Position numbers and translations under genes: made by a program. A DNA stretch of 64,000 nucleotides from Climacteris rufus (Eukaryota > Chordata > Aves > Passeriformes > Climacteridae): assembly GCA_013398175.1 (NCBI GenBank), contig VZRZ01003873.1:124001-188000 (forward strand). The letters are read 5' to 3'. This document shows, one piece after another, positions 1 to 13,300 of this stretch; within the stretch, counting starts at the first letter, position 1; each line of letters begins with the position of its first letter. The notes under the pieces were generated by a model that made no database searches, had not been told where the DNA came from, and worked only from the letters and a program-made list of their open reading frames with translations.

Positions 1-3000
1 GTGCAAAAGAAAGTTTTCTCACGTGCAAAAGTCTAAGTGGTTTGTCTCTAACTACTAACAAAATTCAGGTCAGAATTAGGATTAAACTTTGACAGCAATG
101 GATCACCAGGAGGAATTTGTTTTGTTTTGATTCTTCTTTGCCAGAATTCTTCTTTGGCTTAGACTAAGGAAGCAGTGGCAGAACTGCTCCTCTCCATCAG
201 TGTCAATTGGCTGTCCAAGGAGTGAGGCAGGATTTCTTTAAAGCTTGTGCTAAATAACATTTTTGAAGGGTAAAATTTAAATAAACTGCTTAAACCAACC
301 AAAAAACCCCCCAAAAAATCCAAAGAAAAAAACCCAGCAGGAGCAGTAGCAGCTGGCAATGCATGAGAGAAATGGTAACTAAAATGTGTGGCAATGTCCT
401 CTCCTCAGAGGAGCAGGGAGCCTCCAGCATCTTGCCATGTGATACATCAAGAAGTTAGAGGGGAAAAAAGACTACAGACTGTGTGAAAACACTGTGAAGT
501 GCCCAACGTTGCATTAAAAAAGGTCTGAAAGATGAATCAGTCCCTTTCTCTGTTTGAAAGGGTTTCTGCATTCCCAGTAGTGACCTTAAGGCTGGGTAGG
601 TGGACTTGGCAGAGAGGATTTTGCTTTTCTTCCCCGTGTGTACATAAGCTTGTCTATAGGGATCTTCATACCGAGTCTTGCTGTCTAAGACTTCATAGAA
701 GATCAGAAATAAACCAGATTTGACTGAAAAGTGCAGGTGAAAAGAAGGTGGGAGGTACAATTGGAATGCATCCATTTGAGTTTCTCTTTTACATAACGTA
801 GATTTCAAGAAAGTGAAAAGTCAGATGTGTATGTATGCTTACACATGTATATGTTTGACAACTTGTGATTTCAGAAATACAAATTGACGTCCCCTGTATA
901 GAAAAGACAGATAGCGTTTTCCAAGGTTCACAGGGGCAAAAGCTGTCTTGGGTTAGTAATCTTCTTCTGCAGTCAGGAATGAAGTACAATTCCTCTTGGT
1001 TTGGGGTTGACCTCTTGAGAAAGAGGGGAAGCTAAATGTGACACAGTCGAAAGAGAAAAGACCTGTTGTTACAGCATAAACTTCTGTGCAAACGCCATTT
1101 GAAATATAACTAAGCAAAAAAACATGCTTGAGACTTGTATGAAGTGAAAAAAAATCTGGTTTTTAGTATCAGTGCATGGCATTTCTGGTCTAAATGTCAA
1201 TAAACACTACCTTACATGAGAAGGCCCTTCTCCCTGAAGCTAAATATAAATGTGAAAATAGGGAATGCTCTACTGTTCTACCAGGCTCTCAATTTGATGC
1301 CAGAAGACTTTACAAACATCAATAACCTTTACAGAGGCCCCAAAAGACTTTCAAAGCATGATTTAGGATAGATAAGGAGGTACGTATAGTTTGATACTTG
1401 GACAGTATCCTTGCTATTTTTAAATACTTATGAGCAATTTCCAAGTGTTTGGCTAATACAGTTCTCCAGTGGAAAAAGGACTGGAAGCTGGGGTGGCTCA
1501 GCAATTCTGAAAAGTGGGCCTTAGTATCTCAGCTGGACAAAAACACACAGGGCATCCAAATTAAAAGTCAGTTGTGACAATGCTCCAGCAAGTGATTCAG
1601 TGGCACTGTAGGCACTCTAACTCTGGTTTCCTAGGCAAGACTTTGTACCCCAGGCCCATTCATCACTGTTGTACAACTCCACTGAAAAGTTTTTCCTTTA
1701 GAATGTTTCCAGATCCAAGCCTGTGAGCAGCTCTTTTTGCTTTTCCAGCTCCTTTGTTGCAGGTCCAATCCCGACCTCATTAATACTTCTGTTTATTCTT
1801 TTTCTTGTCCAAGTTGGGAAGAACTGGAAGAGCAAAGAAAGGTGGGGACAAAGGGGGAGTCACAACCTGGAGGACTGGTGGTTGCCATAGTTTCCCTGTG
1901 ATCCTCTGTGTATTTGTGCATATGTAGCAATTTAATTGTACAGGCTACACTTGAGTGCGCCTCTGCACAGATTTGTGGCTCCTAATATGCAGATATGCTC
2001 ATCTACTGCCCTTGGGAATATGGCCTTTAAACAAACAAGAAAACATGAAGCATGGGTGTGGAGTTTTTTTCTTCATTTAGAGCCTAAAAAGAAAATTGTG
2101 GGTTTTTTAGGAAGGTTTTTTCCAACTCATTCATTTCATTGTTGTGGCTGATGAGAGAGCCAGTAATAGAGCTGTGGCGAATGCTTTGCGTCTTTCTTGT
2201 TTGGCAAGAGATTTTCTTTTGAGCCCTTTCTTTTTCCTTTCTTCCCCTAGCCCTGCCTTTTTGGTACTGATGTCTTCAGCTGTGTTCATGGACCACAGTG
2301 CATAATTCCACTGACCCTTCTTCCTCTAGGGTCACTCAGTCAGCGAGAGTTAGAGGTCACACAAGGGGAGATTGATTTAAGGTTCAAATTGCTTCAGAAC
2401 ACATCCAAAGGAAAGCAGGGAGGGGAAAAAAAGTTAGTGCCTCAAAGCATCCACTGCAGCATGTTGATGTTTCACCCTTACCTTGGCAAATTGTGAGCTA
2501 GGATGTTTCAGCTGGATTCACTGCTTGCACTGTAACATGTCCTATGTGTTCCCTCGTATATCCCGTGTCACCTGCCAGAATAACTTCCACTCATCTTCTG
2601 AACAAATAATCGATGGATTTAAAAACCAAAAAACTAAAAAAACAGCAATCCATGCTAAGTTAACTTTGATTTTTCTCTCTGTTTATTTTCATGTGTTATG
2701 GTAAATGGTGTGGTTAGGTTAAACCTAAGGGTGATCCTGAGTGTTTGAGGAAGACTTACGAGATGAACTTTCTCTTGGTTGAACTAGTGAGCTGCCCTAA
2801 AACTGAAGTAAATATTTCTTAGTTGAAAATACATCTTCCAAATAGTATGTTGTGTTGCTGAACTGTGACTAGGCATCACCCTCAGATAGAGAGGGCATCT
2901 ATACTGGTAAGTGGTTGAGTTCATTTCAGTAAGGGGAATCTCCGTAAATGCTATATGTGTGTAAACTTGGCCACCTAACACATTTGGTACACTTACAGAA

Positions 3001-3173
3001 ATGTTTTTTCAGTGCAAAGTTTCCTCTAGCATCATGCTTTTCCATTAAAGGGAATAAAAATTAGTTTTAAAATAGGTAGGAAAGTCTAATCATGTTTCTG
3101 TACCTCTGTTTGCAGCAGAACTAGTTTTTGTAAGTTCAGCTGTTTTTGAGTTCTAATTACATTTTAATATATC

Positions 3174-3184
3174 GGGGGGGGGGG
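3174..3184. repeat. G11 homopolymer
   Basis: Eleven consecutive G, directly after an AT-rich run. A second, shorter G run (G9) lies at 63810-63818. Such runs are prone to length errors in sequencing, so exact counts should be treated with care. Confidence 0.9.
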
Positions 3185-4627
3185 TGGTTCTGGTTGACTT
3201 TCCCTTGAGATTCTTTTGTTTTGTTTCAAAAGGAGTAAACACTTATTCTCATGTCCCTGTGAGGCACAGATTAGCACCTCTGCCTACCAGAGACAAACAT
3301 TCCCACCTTTGCTGATGCTGTGGTTGCAGTAGGGAAAGATCTCTTTGGAGCACTACCTGTGATACTTCCCCAGGTGTCACAGGTACACCATCTTCATCCT
3401 TTTCCTTCTCTGCCTTCAAAACAACTCCCATGAAAAACATTTAGGTTATGATCACTGTTCCCTTTGCTGAGGAATATGACAGCTTCTGAGGCTGTGTTTT
3501 CTCACAGATTCTGTTACCCTTAGAGGAACCTTTCAGACCAACACTACTTTGGGATATATCCAAGGTTCAGTTGCTGTTATTTTTCTAGATGGAAGTGAAA
3601 CAGCTTTAAGCCACCTGATTTGAATACTGCCAGCATCACAGCATCTTGCAGCAGGAAACTAACATGATCCAGGAGAGTAAAGGAAAGAGGGAATGAGGTG
3701 ATTCCATAATGCTTACTTGACCCTTCCTGTTTTCTCTACCTTTGGGTAGACATGGAAAGGCTTGGAGTAACTGTTGAATGAGCCTTTTCATTTGCATTAT
3801 GCAGGTCTAGTTCATGTGGGTAAAAAAAGTGGCCAAAATAGGTTATAACATGTGCTGGCAAATAGTGTCTCTGCCCAGTGGTCACAAAGAATGTGTGTAC
3901 TTGCTGCCTACACGTGATGAAGCTTCACTATGGCTGCTTAGCAGTTAGTTAAATTATGCAGTGTAGGGAACAATCATGCCTGTCCTCTGCCATAAGGATG
4001 TATCCTTTAAATTACTAAGCTTGTCTGTAACTAAGCTTATTCCCTGCTAAGGTCTTGTTCTCCAATTCATCTGAATCATGAGAAGTGTCTTTGAAGGATT
4101 AGAGAAATATAGCCCTCTTCTGAGTGTCAGTAATTATCTATGGAGGCTTCTAATTTAATTAGAATCCTGTCTCATCTCAAAATCCTTTTGTGGTCTGATG
4201 TTTGTTAAACCAACTAACTAGTCCAATGATTTGCTTAAAAGTGCCAGGTTCAAGCTGGGTGTGTTGGACTGCACAGGGTATTGGTTTGAGCAAGCCCAAA
4301 GTCTAAAGATGAGCTGTCTTCTTGAATCCTGAATGCCTTCAGTGGCTGCACCATTCACAAAGCTGCTCCTAAAAGTGGTGTGTCTGCACAGGAAAGCGAG
4401 ACCTGAGCTCGGGTGTAAGCTGATAGGAGCACAGTGTGCAGCTGGTTAGCTGTCTTGGATTACATTGTGTGAACATCCAAGTGTTGGCAGCTCTCACCAC
4501 AAATATACCTCGGGGTGTGGTTGCCTAAACAGGTATAGAGCTTTGCTGTTGTTATTGTCAATCCCTTCTAATCGAGGAGCAAGAGATTCCCTGGACTATG
4601 ATGTTGGCTCATAAGAGCTCCAATAAC

Positions 4628-4662
4628 TTTTTTTTTTTTTGTTTTTTTTTTTTGTTTTTTTT
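4628..4662. repeat. T-rich tract (T13 G T12 G T8)
   Basis: Thirty-three T in 35 bases. No recognisable retroelement body adjoins it on either side, so I read it as simple low-complexity sequence and not a reverse-oriented poly(A) tail. Confidence 0.9.
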
Positions 4663-4922
4663 GCTATGGAGTACAGAGTAATTGCTTTGCTAGAGTAATT
4701 GAACCATTTCCAAGTTGTGCTGCATCCCAAGGAGTGTTCATGGAAGCTCTAAGGCATCAGCCCCACGTGCAGCTGATTTCTGCATTCCGTGGCCTCCAGC
4801 ATGGTGTAGCTGGAAAGTGGCAGTACCATAGGAGGGAATTCAAGTGCTAAAGGCAACACAATTGTTTTGAATATCCTTCTTGTTCTTACTCTGTTGAATT
4901 ATCTTTTTACCTCATATCTGAG

Positions 4923-4960
4923 TACATACATACATATACCTGTATATATATATCTATATG
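4923..4960. repeat. TACA/TA-rich simple repeat
   Basis: TACATACATACATATACC followed by TGTATATATATATCTATATG. An imperfect alternating purine-pyrimidine stretch in intronic DNA. Confidence 0.75.
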
Positions 4961-7900
4961 CACACAGTTATGAATTGGTTAAGCGTAGAATATTCCTCTG
5001 TGAGGTTTCTTGAAAATAAGCATTTCTAGGTTTGGTCTCTCAAATTTTTTTTTGTCTACCAATAGATAAGGTTTCTTTCAGAACCCTTCTTATGGGATCT
5101 GGTAAATGCCTAAATAATAATTTGAAATCCATTTCAGATGTACTGTTAAGGTATTTGGTACCGTCCTGTTGCTTTGGAAGGTAAATTATGTGTAAGTATT
5201 TATAAAATAACTTGAAAAATAAGGTTTTGTGTCAGGAACATGAGGTAAATGCAGAGTTTTGATATTTTAAAACTTTTCTTTAACGTAAAAAAGTAATTAT
5301 AACAGCATTGGAATGTTTCATGTTGAGAATAAAAATAAGACTGGTGATGTTTTCATAACAGCTGGCAGGGATTAATTTCTATGTGGGAGTGAAATTGCAA
5401 GAGTTTTCCTTTGGCTAAAGGAAATAGTTTACATGAGGTAATTTTGAATTAGCCTCTTTTTTAAAAGTTGAAGTCTGTCATTAAAAATGCAGGAAAAAAG
5501 GCAATGTGCTAGGAAGTTTGATATGAACACCAAATGATCTGTTTTAATGGATAGGATTAAGCTACTGTGGTCAATGCAGTCTTTCCAGGCCAGGTGTGAA
5601 AAGCCCTCAGCTATTTATGAACCAAGATCACTACTCAGATGTACATGTGTAAAGACATACTTGGCATTTAGAAACTGCAGTTCATGAAATCTGAGAAGCA
5701 AAGGAAGACTACAAACAGGGCTTATGCACTTATTTGCCATGGCTCCCTGTTCTTGGAGCTGTCATTAAGGTTATTCCTTGCAGTGATCTTTAGAAACGTC
5801 AAGGCACATACAGGTTTGAAGGAGGAAAAGCTGTCTACATAATTATTGAATTTACACAAAGCCAACCCGAGCTATTTGGAAACGAAAGGTTCAGCTGCAG
5901 CACTAAGGTGCAGAAAGCAGTGAGAATCAGTCTCATCTGCTGAACAGGAGCACCCCAAGGGCTGCTGGAGCTGCCTCTGTGGTGTGACTTCCCTCGCTGG
6001 CTCTCAGGCGAGTGACTGTGCTCTGTTACACTCACAGTCTGGGACACAGTGTGCCTCTGGAGAATCACACCAGCCAGGAGCCCTGTGTGCTGAAGTGGTC
6101 AGTTCAGAGTTCATCTGAAAAGTGTATGCCTGCAGTGTTCAGATGCGCCCTCGGTTTCAGGTGAGGTGTCTGCAGTTGGAAGGTGCCAGCAGGGTGCTGC
6201 AGGCAGGTGTGCAGTCCAAGAGTAAGGCACTCTGAGCTCCTGGGCTGTTCCCAGTCCTACCCCAGCAAACTGCTCTTGTGGCTCTTGTGCAGATTTTGTT
6301 GTATGGCTGTACTGAAATTGTCTCAGTTTCTGACAACACAGAGTGACCTGGATAAGAGAATAATAGGCTGGATGCTGGAGCTGTTGTTTGAAGCACTGAG
6401 CAGCCTCTCGGTTGGCTCAGCTCCTGCTGACTCGACTGGTGCTCTGGCAGGAGGGCTCTCTCCCTGAGCAGAGCTGCGTGTCAGCTTGAGGTCACTGATG
6501 GTACATCCTGCTCAAGGCAAAAACCTACTCTGCATGCCTGAAAGAAGCTTTAACAATAAACCTTTTAAGAGAGTTTATTATGAAAACACAGCGTTACTAA
6601 TACTCTGAAAACAGTGGATTTGGATCAATTCAGAATGTGGCTTTCTTATCAGCCTTAAAAGCCTGAATAAATTAAAAAATATGCAGAACCCATCTGTACT
6701 GAAACTTGTTGATTGGATCTGTCATTTCTCTTTGGAGAACACAAAATAATTTAATTTGGGCTATTTTTGGTCCCAATTCTGAGCTTCACCACAATCTTTA
6801 TACTGTCATAAATCTCAGGCCTGGCAGTCCTATTTCATGCTGTCTTACTGTCAGTACTCTGCATAGGCTGAATTCTGGGGGTTTGGTCAAGTTTTCTTTT
6901 GTGCATCTATAATCACAGTTGGTGATATAATGCTCATCTGTGTTCATGCTCCTTTTTGTGGCTCACTTGAGAGCACACACCGCATAGCTGGGACTTCCAC
7001 TTGGTCCCCAGATGCCACTTGACCATCATCTCTGAGCCACTGGAGGAAGTCTCCAAAGTGATTGTATGTAGGACAGCTTATGCATCATTTAGGCAGCCAC
7101 TTCTGATTGTCTAATCCAGATAACTCTTCTAATCTGGAGAACTTAGCTTTCAGAAGAAAAAAATACACTTCCAAGGTTAAGATAAGAAATGTCACAGTGT
7201 TTCAAGCCTGTGACTTGACACTTGAACAGAGTTATTTAAAAATACACTGAATTAATTATGACGTGGTCATCAGTCTTGACTCATCTAAATCATTCTTGAT
7301 GTCTCTGAAATCACTGATGTAGATGAGTGTGAGCACTGCTGGGTCAGTTTCTGACAGGCTGCTTGGCCAAATACATATTTTTTTCTGAATAAATGTGGGA
7401 CACGCAACCTGGTATTCTGTCTTCCTCTCAGCTGTTTCCTTTCTTTCTTTGGGTTTTCATTTTTGAAAAAGGCATCTTGATTGCAAAGATTTTTCCAGTT
7501 AAAAACAAAAAAGAGAATGACTTATGTTTTTTTTTTTAATATAGTGCAAATACAGGGAAGAGGAGGGCTGTTCTATCCACTTGCCAGAGGACCTGGCAGT
7601 ATTCTTATCCTTTACACTTCTATTAGGTGTTTACTGACTGGCAGAGGCACCGGTGCTTTAACTTCACAGCTGACTGTGACCCAATTCCTTTATCACAGTA
7701 AGCAAAGAAGGGGCAGTTCTGCAAGTCCTAAGTGCTCAGAGGAAGATGAGTCTTGGCTAGGTGCAAACTGTAAGCAGATTAGTGCAGGAGTGACTTCTTT
7801 CAGTCACTTCCCAGCCTTTACTTATGACAAATGTTTTTCATGGCACGTTGGCTTGTGTGGTTTGCTGTGCAGGCTGGAGTATCAATCCCTTTCCCTTCTG

Positions 7901-8109
7901 TGATCAGGCAGCAGGAAGGGTGGAAGTTTCCCCCTGCATGACTGTACTTTGCAAGGAAGCTGAATTGTGTGATTTACACTGATTTTCTTTAATCGTGCTG
8001 TAGTTTCCAGTCCTGGAGAACTGAAGCATCCTCTACCGTGGGCTACTCCTGGAAATTTTACCCACTGTAGAAATGTCTAGTTTTGCCTGAGGGCTGCTAA
8101 CCAGGTCTT

Positions 8110-8530
8110 TCTCCCACCCTGAATCTCAGAATGCTTTAGGCCCCAGTGGAGACTGTCTAAACAGGGTCACCTGCATGAGCAGTCTAGTTTGAATGTCTCC
8201 AGGCATGGAAACTCTGCAACCTCTTTCAGGCTAAGGCTTCTCTAAGTGTAAGATAAACATTTATATTTGATTAGCATTTACTGTATTTTTGTTTATATCT
8301 ATTTCTTCTTGTCCTTTTATTGGCCACCACTGATCAGAGTCTATCTTCTACACCCCCCTCATCAGGTACATATACCTATTAAGACCTCCCTGAGCGTTCT
8401 CTAGGCTGAAGAACCCAAGTTCTCTGGGCCTCTGTGTGTGTGTGTGTCAGGTGCTTCAATGCCTTAAACATGCCTGAGCTTTAGCTGGACCCCCTCCAGT
8501 ACATCCATATGTTCCTTGCAGTCTCGTTTG
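8110..8530 (-). mobile_element. CR1 LINE fragment, antisense, 5'-truncated and diverged
   Basis: Read on the minus strand this matches the 3' part of chicken-type CR1 elements as I remember them. On the plus strand the landmarks are GAATGTCTCCAGGCATGGA with ACTCTGCAACCTCTTTCAGG (8191-8230), CTTGTCCT...GGCCACCACTGA...CAGAGTCTAT (about 8308-8345), CCTCCCTGAGCGTTCTCTAGG (about 8386-8406) and GACCCCCTCCAGTA (about 8489-8502). The order and spacing fit one degraded copy. A (TG)n tract at 8433-8447 sits inside it. There is no coding capacity. Outer boundaries are approximate because the ends are decayed. Confidence 0.8.
8433..8447. repeat. (TG)7 dinucleotide microsatellite
   Basis: Seven and a half TG units run uninterrupted inside the antisense CR1 copy, where related copies have a CTCTCAGCC-like run. 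It probably expanded after insertion. Useful only as a short, possibly polymorphic tract. Confidence 0.85.
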
Positions 8531-10193
8531 CATTGGTTGGCACCTGACTCCTGGCTGAGTTTAACATGGTGTGTTTTTTGTTCTAACCACCTTAAGAATC
8601 ATCCTTCTGCCTGTGGGTAGCAGAACAACTGGTATCTGAAGCCTTATCTTCGAGTGCTTTATTTGGCAAGGCAGGTAGGGAGATTAAACTTTCTGAAAAC
8701 ACAAAGCAGAAACAAATTTTTCCTACCTTAGTCCTGAGGGCCAGAATTTGCTGACAGTTGGATCGTTGCAGGATTCACAAGTTGCTTCCTATTGATCAGG
8801 TGAGCACACAGCTGGAGAGGAAGCTTTGAGAAGCTAAGAGAGGTCAGGGTTGCTTAATTGCAGCCGATTTTGTAGTGGATAGTTCACTGGTGACACATGC
8901 CTGTACAGCCGGCGTTCGGCGCCTAAATCTCTGAAATAGCATTTGATTCTTTTGGGGTATGAATTGCATGGTGTGGGATATTTTGGGGTTTTTTGTGATG
9001 GTATTTTTTGGCCTCTTGCTGCACGTTTCTGCACTTGTGAAGCTTGCCAGTGGGACGTGAGGGAGTGAGCATCTGGTCAGTGCTGGTTTTGTTTTTCTGT
9101 GAGTAATGTCAGATACCAGCTGGACCATGGCCTCAGGCATATGCCAGGCCAGACTTTGGTGTGCGTGTGAAAGGGATCTGGTTGCACAAATAGTTTATGC
9201 AAAGGTGAAGCCTTGTCTGAAGTATCTTTATAAAGCACTGAGGCTGTGTGCTCTTCAACCAAGCCTTGTATGTGGTTTCTGCACTACAGACACTGAGACT
9301 CATTCAGTCTCTCTATTTATAGCACTCCATAAGTAACAAGTCATAGCACAGAAGGGACCTGCCATATTGGGCACAACAGCCTACAGTTTTGTGCTGCAGT
9401 ACTCTAATTATTAATCCCAGAAATCTATGTGAGAGGCCAGTGTGCTTGTTAGAATGAGCCCTTGTGAGTAAATTCCCTGGATAACCCAGTTTAAACACAA
9501 CATCCCTTGGTTGTGAATGTCTTTCTTTGTTGCTCAGCCTGTTCTGCTCAAAGGGTTTTGATCTAGCAGTTTTCTTAGACAATTTTAAGCATTGCTGTTA
9601 AAACAGGACTTCCTCATGTAAACACTGGTCCCAACTACTTTTTTCTTGACAAAGCACCTAAGGTAGCAAGACTTTGGGAGTTCCTTGGGACATACTCTGG
9701 AAGTAGGTAGGAATGCTGGGAGGAAAGGGGTTTTGGCAATCAGTAACTCTGTGTGCTCTCTGTGGCATGCAGGCACATTATCTTCATTCCTACTCTGTTT
9801 TCCTCTCCTATAAAACCTAAATACAAGGGATAAGACTGTGTGGGTTGCTAAGTGCTGTCTGTAAGATAATCAAAAGGAAAACAGAGCTGGGCCATAGACC
9901 AAAAACATAGCTTCAAGTACCCTTCAAGGGCCATAGAGGGTCCTTGGACTCTGCTACAGGTTGGAATTTCCTGCATAGATCTGATTCAGGCTCTCAGAGC
10001 CCTGGGACTGGAAGTGTCTCAGTGGGTCTTACCAGCTTAACAGTAGCTGTATGTACCCATTCACTTTTTTAAATGGATTGATGTTACAAGCCTGAGCAGT
10101 TCACACACTTTGTGGTTCTAGTTGTGCTGGAATGATGTTATAGTGCAAAAAGAAGAGCAAGGTGCTTGTGTTTTTTCTTATAATATGTAGTGT
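8531..10193 (+). other. Intronic DNA between two CR1 fragments
   Basis: Nothing recognisable. A weak TCATAGCACAGAAGGGACCT string at 9341-9360 recalls the start of an antisense CR1 but is not followed by further matches. Confidence 0.6.
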
Positions 10194-10322
10194 ATTCCAG
10201 GCCAGGTTGGATGGGGTCCTGGGCAACCTGGCCCGACTGGTGGCATCCCTGCCTATGGCAGGAGGTTGGAACTAGGTGAGCTTTAAGGTCCCTTCCAACC
10301 CATTCAGTGCTGATTCTGTGGT
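10194..10322 (+). mobile_element. CR1 LINE 3' end, sense orientation
   Basis: About 128 bases closely follow the terminal part of a CR1 element: GCCAGGTTGGATGGGGTCCT, then GGGCAACCTGG, CCTGCCTATGGCAGGAGGTTG, GAACTAGGTGAGCTTTAAGG and TCCCTTCCAACCCATTC. The typical ATTCTATG octamer tail is reduced to a diverged GATTCTGTGG. Severe 5' truncation like this is usual for CR1 because reverse transcription starts at the 3' end. There is no poly(A) tail, as expected for the family. Confidence 0.9.
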
Positions 10323-13300
10323 AAGGCAGCAGCTGACAGTAGGATCTCAGGTCATGTTCTGCACTGTAATGTGATGTGAGATGTAACTCACAGTGAGTGA
10401 TGCTGTTTGCAGTGCTCTACAGAAGTCCTTCCTGCTCTATGAACCTCACTTGCCTAGGAGAAGGAAAAGTGAGTCCTTGCTGGTGAGTCCTTCTGAAGTG
10501 ACTCCAGAAGTTGTCTATTCTTTGCTTATCTTCCTCTATCTTCAAAATAGGGCTGGTGAAATAAAATGAGTGTATGAACCTCAGCTCTTTAAAAATGAGG
10601 GTGGGAAACAAAATTTAAACCTTTCTTCATCAGCAGTTAGTGCTCAGCTCTTTGGCTCTGTGTTGGAGAACTTAGGGTGAAGCTAGGCAGCTGGTTCCCT
10701 CCCTTCAGCAGGAGAGAGTATGGGTGGCAGAAATGGGATTGAGAGCACTGGTATCACAAAGGACCCCCATTAATTCTTCTCTGAGTGTTTGTCCACAGCC
10801 ATCAGGAAGGAATTGGATTTAAATACAGTGCAGCAGAACTCCCTCTAGTCATGTGTCTCTTTCTTCTCTGTTTGTTGAAGGCAAATGTCTATATTTGGCA
10901 CATCCTAGGCTGTTGTCATGGAAATGGTTGTATTGACACATCCACAGCAGAGGAGCTTTGTTCTGTACAGAAGGATCAGAAGGACGAAGGGTGAGAAAGG
11001 AAGAGGCCCGTTCCCAGCAGTCAGGCGTACATAATATTTGTTCTTCAGCTTCTTCACTCCAGTTGGGAGGCAAAGAGCTGTTGAATTAGTTCTTTTGAGC
11101 TGATATTGAAAGAATTATGTAGGACAATACCCAATGTTTGGACACAGAGCATTACTGAACCTCACTCAAGATAGGATCCCCAGCTACAGTAGCTACCTCC
11201 TACGTAGCTGGTGTGCTGCTGATTAGCACCAATGCAGAGCAGTAACACCTCTGCTCAGTCTTTTTTACCCTGTATTTCTAGTTTGTGGGAGATCTTGTGT
11301 GTTCCTACTATTTTGAAAACTGTAGGAAAAAAGACTTATCCATTTGAATGTTCTAGCTGGAAATGTCAGGACTGTAGCCAGATATTTCCCACTGAACACA
11401 AGGAAAAGAGGAGTATTTGAAGAGTTAATGAAGGTGAACTTTGCAGAAGTGAGTAATAGTGGAAGATTTCATTCCTGGTGTCCTTTCTGCTGCTGCCAGG
11501 CCACCATGCATTTTACCCAAGATAGGTTCTCTGCTGTGAGAAGGGGAAGGAATAGAAGAAAGAATGTTGGATCTGTTTGTCTCAGATCAGAGTGTTTTCA
11601 CAGCCTGTTGCTACAGGGAGCTTCTCAGCTTCATGCCAAGAAGAGTCAGAAGATAAGAAACTTCAGAGCAGCCAGGGAAGCTGCATCTTGCGTCTCGGAA
11701 CTGAGCTCTGCAGGGTTCTTTCCTCTAGTGCCTGGATCTGTGGGAGGAGTTCCTCCCCCTTCCTGTGCATCTTGAACACAGTGAGAGATTATTTCGATGC
11801 TTTTAATCAGATATTTGGTGGTTTGTGGTTTTTTTTCCTCTGTTACACATACACGTAGAGGCTGGTATGTGCTTAGTAAAAGCCATGCTGTTCCTAATGC
11901 AGTCTGTGTATCCATCATGACCCAAAATCACCACAGTGTGACTGCAGGTAAGGAAGGTCTTTTCTGGCTGCATGACACAGAGCTATACTTGTCACAACGA
12001 CCCATGGAGATTAAACAGAATGCAAGTTAAGGCAGCTCCTGTCCCTGCACCACAACTGAACCATGCACTCCAGAACCCCCTGTAAGGAGGTAGGGCAGGA
12101 CTTGCACAGAATCCACCCCTGCTGTCCTCCCAACTACTTTCAGGTCATTGGATTTCATGTTTTCAGGTTTCAGGATTGTTTATTCATTTATCAGCTTCCC
12201 AGATATTGTCATATATGAGCAATCCATATTAGGGTCATAAAAATTATTTCTAATTAGTGCTTCCCAAACACCAAGTTTTCAAATTGTCCTTTGCATACTT
12301 GAATTTAAAAAATATAATTAAGCAAAACGAAAAAACTTGCTTTTCTTTTTTAAAGTTTGATGTAATAGCCTGTTTCCTGGTGCTTTTATTTTGTGTGTGT
12401 AGGAAGGGAACCAGATTGGAAGGATTTTCAGTTTGTATAGAAATTTACAATATTAAGAAAATCATCTTAATATTTTATCTGCTTATATCTGTGCCAGCTG
12501 TTCTGCCTGAGAACGCTGCTGCTCCCTTCAGGGTTCTGTGACCCTAGCACAAACCGGTCACCCTGTAACTACTGGCAGATTAGAATTACAGAACCTGTAC
12601 CCTTGCTGGTGTTCAAAGCAGAAGCATCAACAGCAGTCAACCTGTAACTTACTGTTTATCTTTGAGAAAGCCAAATACTGCAAAATATTCTGGAAGCTTG
12701 GCCTTTAACTGTGACAAGTGAAATGAAAGATTGTCAAGATTTACTATTAGCTGCTATTATCTAATTATTATTATTAGATGACATTATTTATTATTAAACA
12801 GTATTTATTAAATAAAGTGTATCTTAAATTCTCCTCCTTTCTAGGAAGGGATTTCTCTTGAATAGTGATAGCATATCTATATTGCTGCCCTGAGCACAGT
12901 GGGTGAAAGCCTTGGATGGCTACTGTCTGCAGGATGTGGTGATAGTTGAATAATGGAATGAACAAAACATGGAGTATATTTAGAATAAGTTCCCAGGCAG
13001 TTTCTCATGTTAGAAATTGGGGAAGACCTTAAGAAGAAATATTTTCCTTTAAAAGCCATTTTTATATACATTTTCTTGGAGCAAACAGATTTTACAGATA
13101 TCCCTAACCTGAACTAATCTCTCCAGATCAAGGAACTTCAGTCAGGGAAGAAGTGTTGGTTGCTTTCAGTTCATCTCTTTGGTGAACTTTTTCTTTTTGT
13201 ATCTCACAATGGCAAGATAGAGAAAACAAAACTGTTCTTTTTTGATTGGGACCACATCTGAGGCAAATGTCAAGTGACAGCGGAAAAGGTGAAGGAATTG

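Larger units (their letters stand above)
1..8109 (+). other. Intronic DNA (ARHGEF4 upstream intron, first part)
   Basis: No gene seen. AT-rich, CpG-poor sequence with the simple repeats at 3174, 4628 and 4923. All open frames are under 100 codons and none resembles a known protein or is bounded by convincing splice sites. Assignment to the ARHGEF4 intron is an inference from the + strand exon downstream. An upstream neighbour gene cannot be excluded from sequence alone. Confidence 0.6.

Noticed and set aside
4628..4662. T tract as the poly(A) tail of a reverse-oriented retrocopy
   Set aside because: No gene-like or SINE-like body and no target-site duplication is visible next to it.
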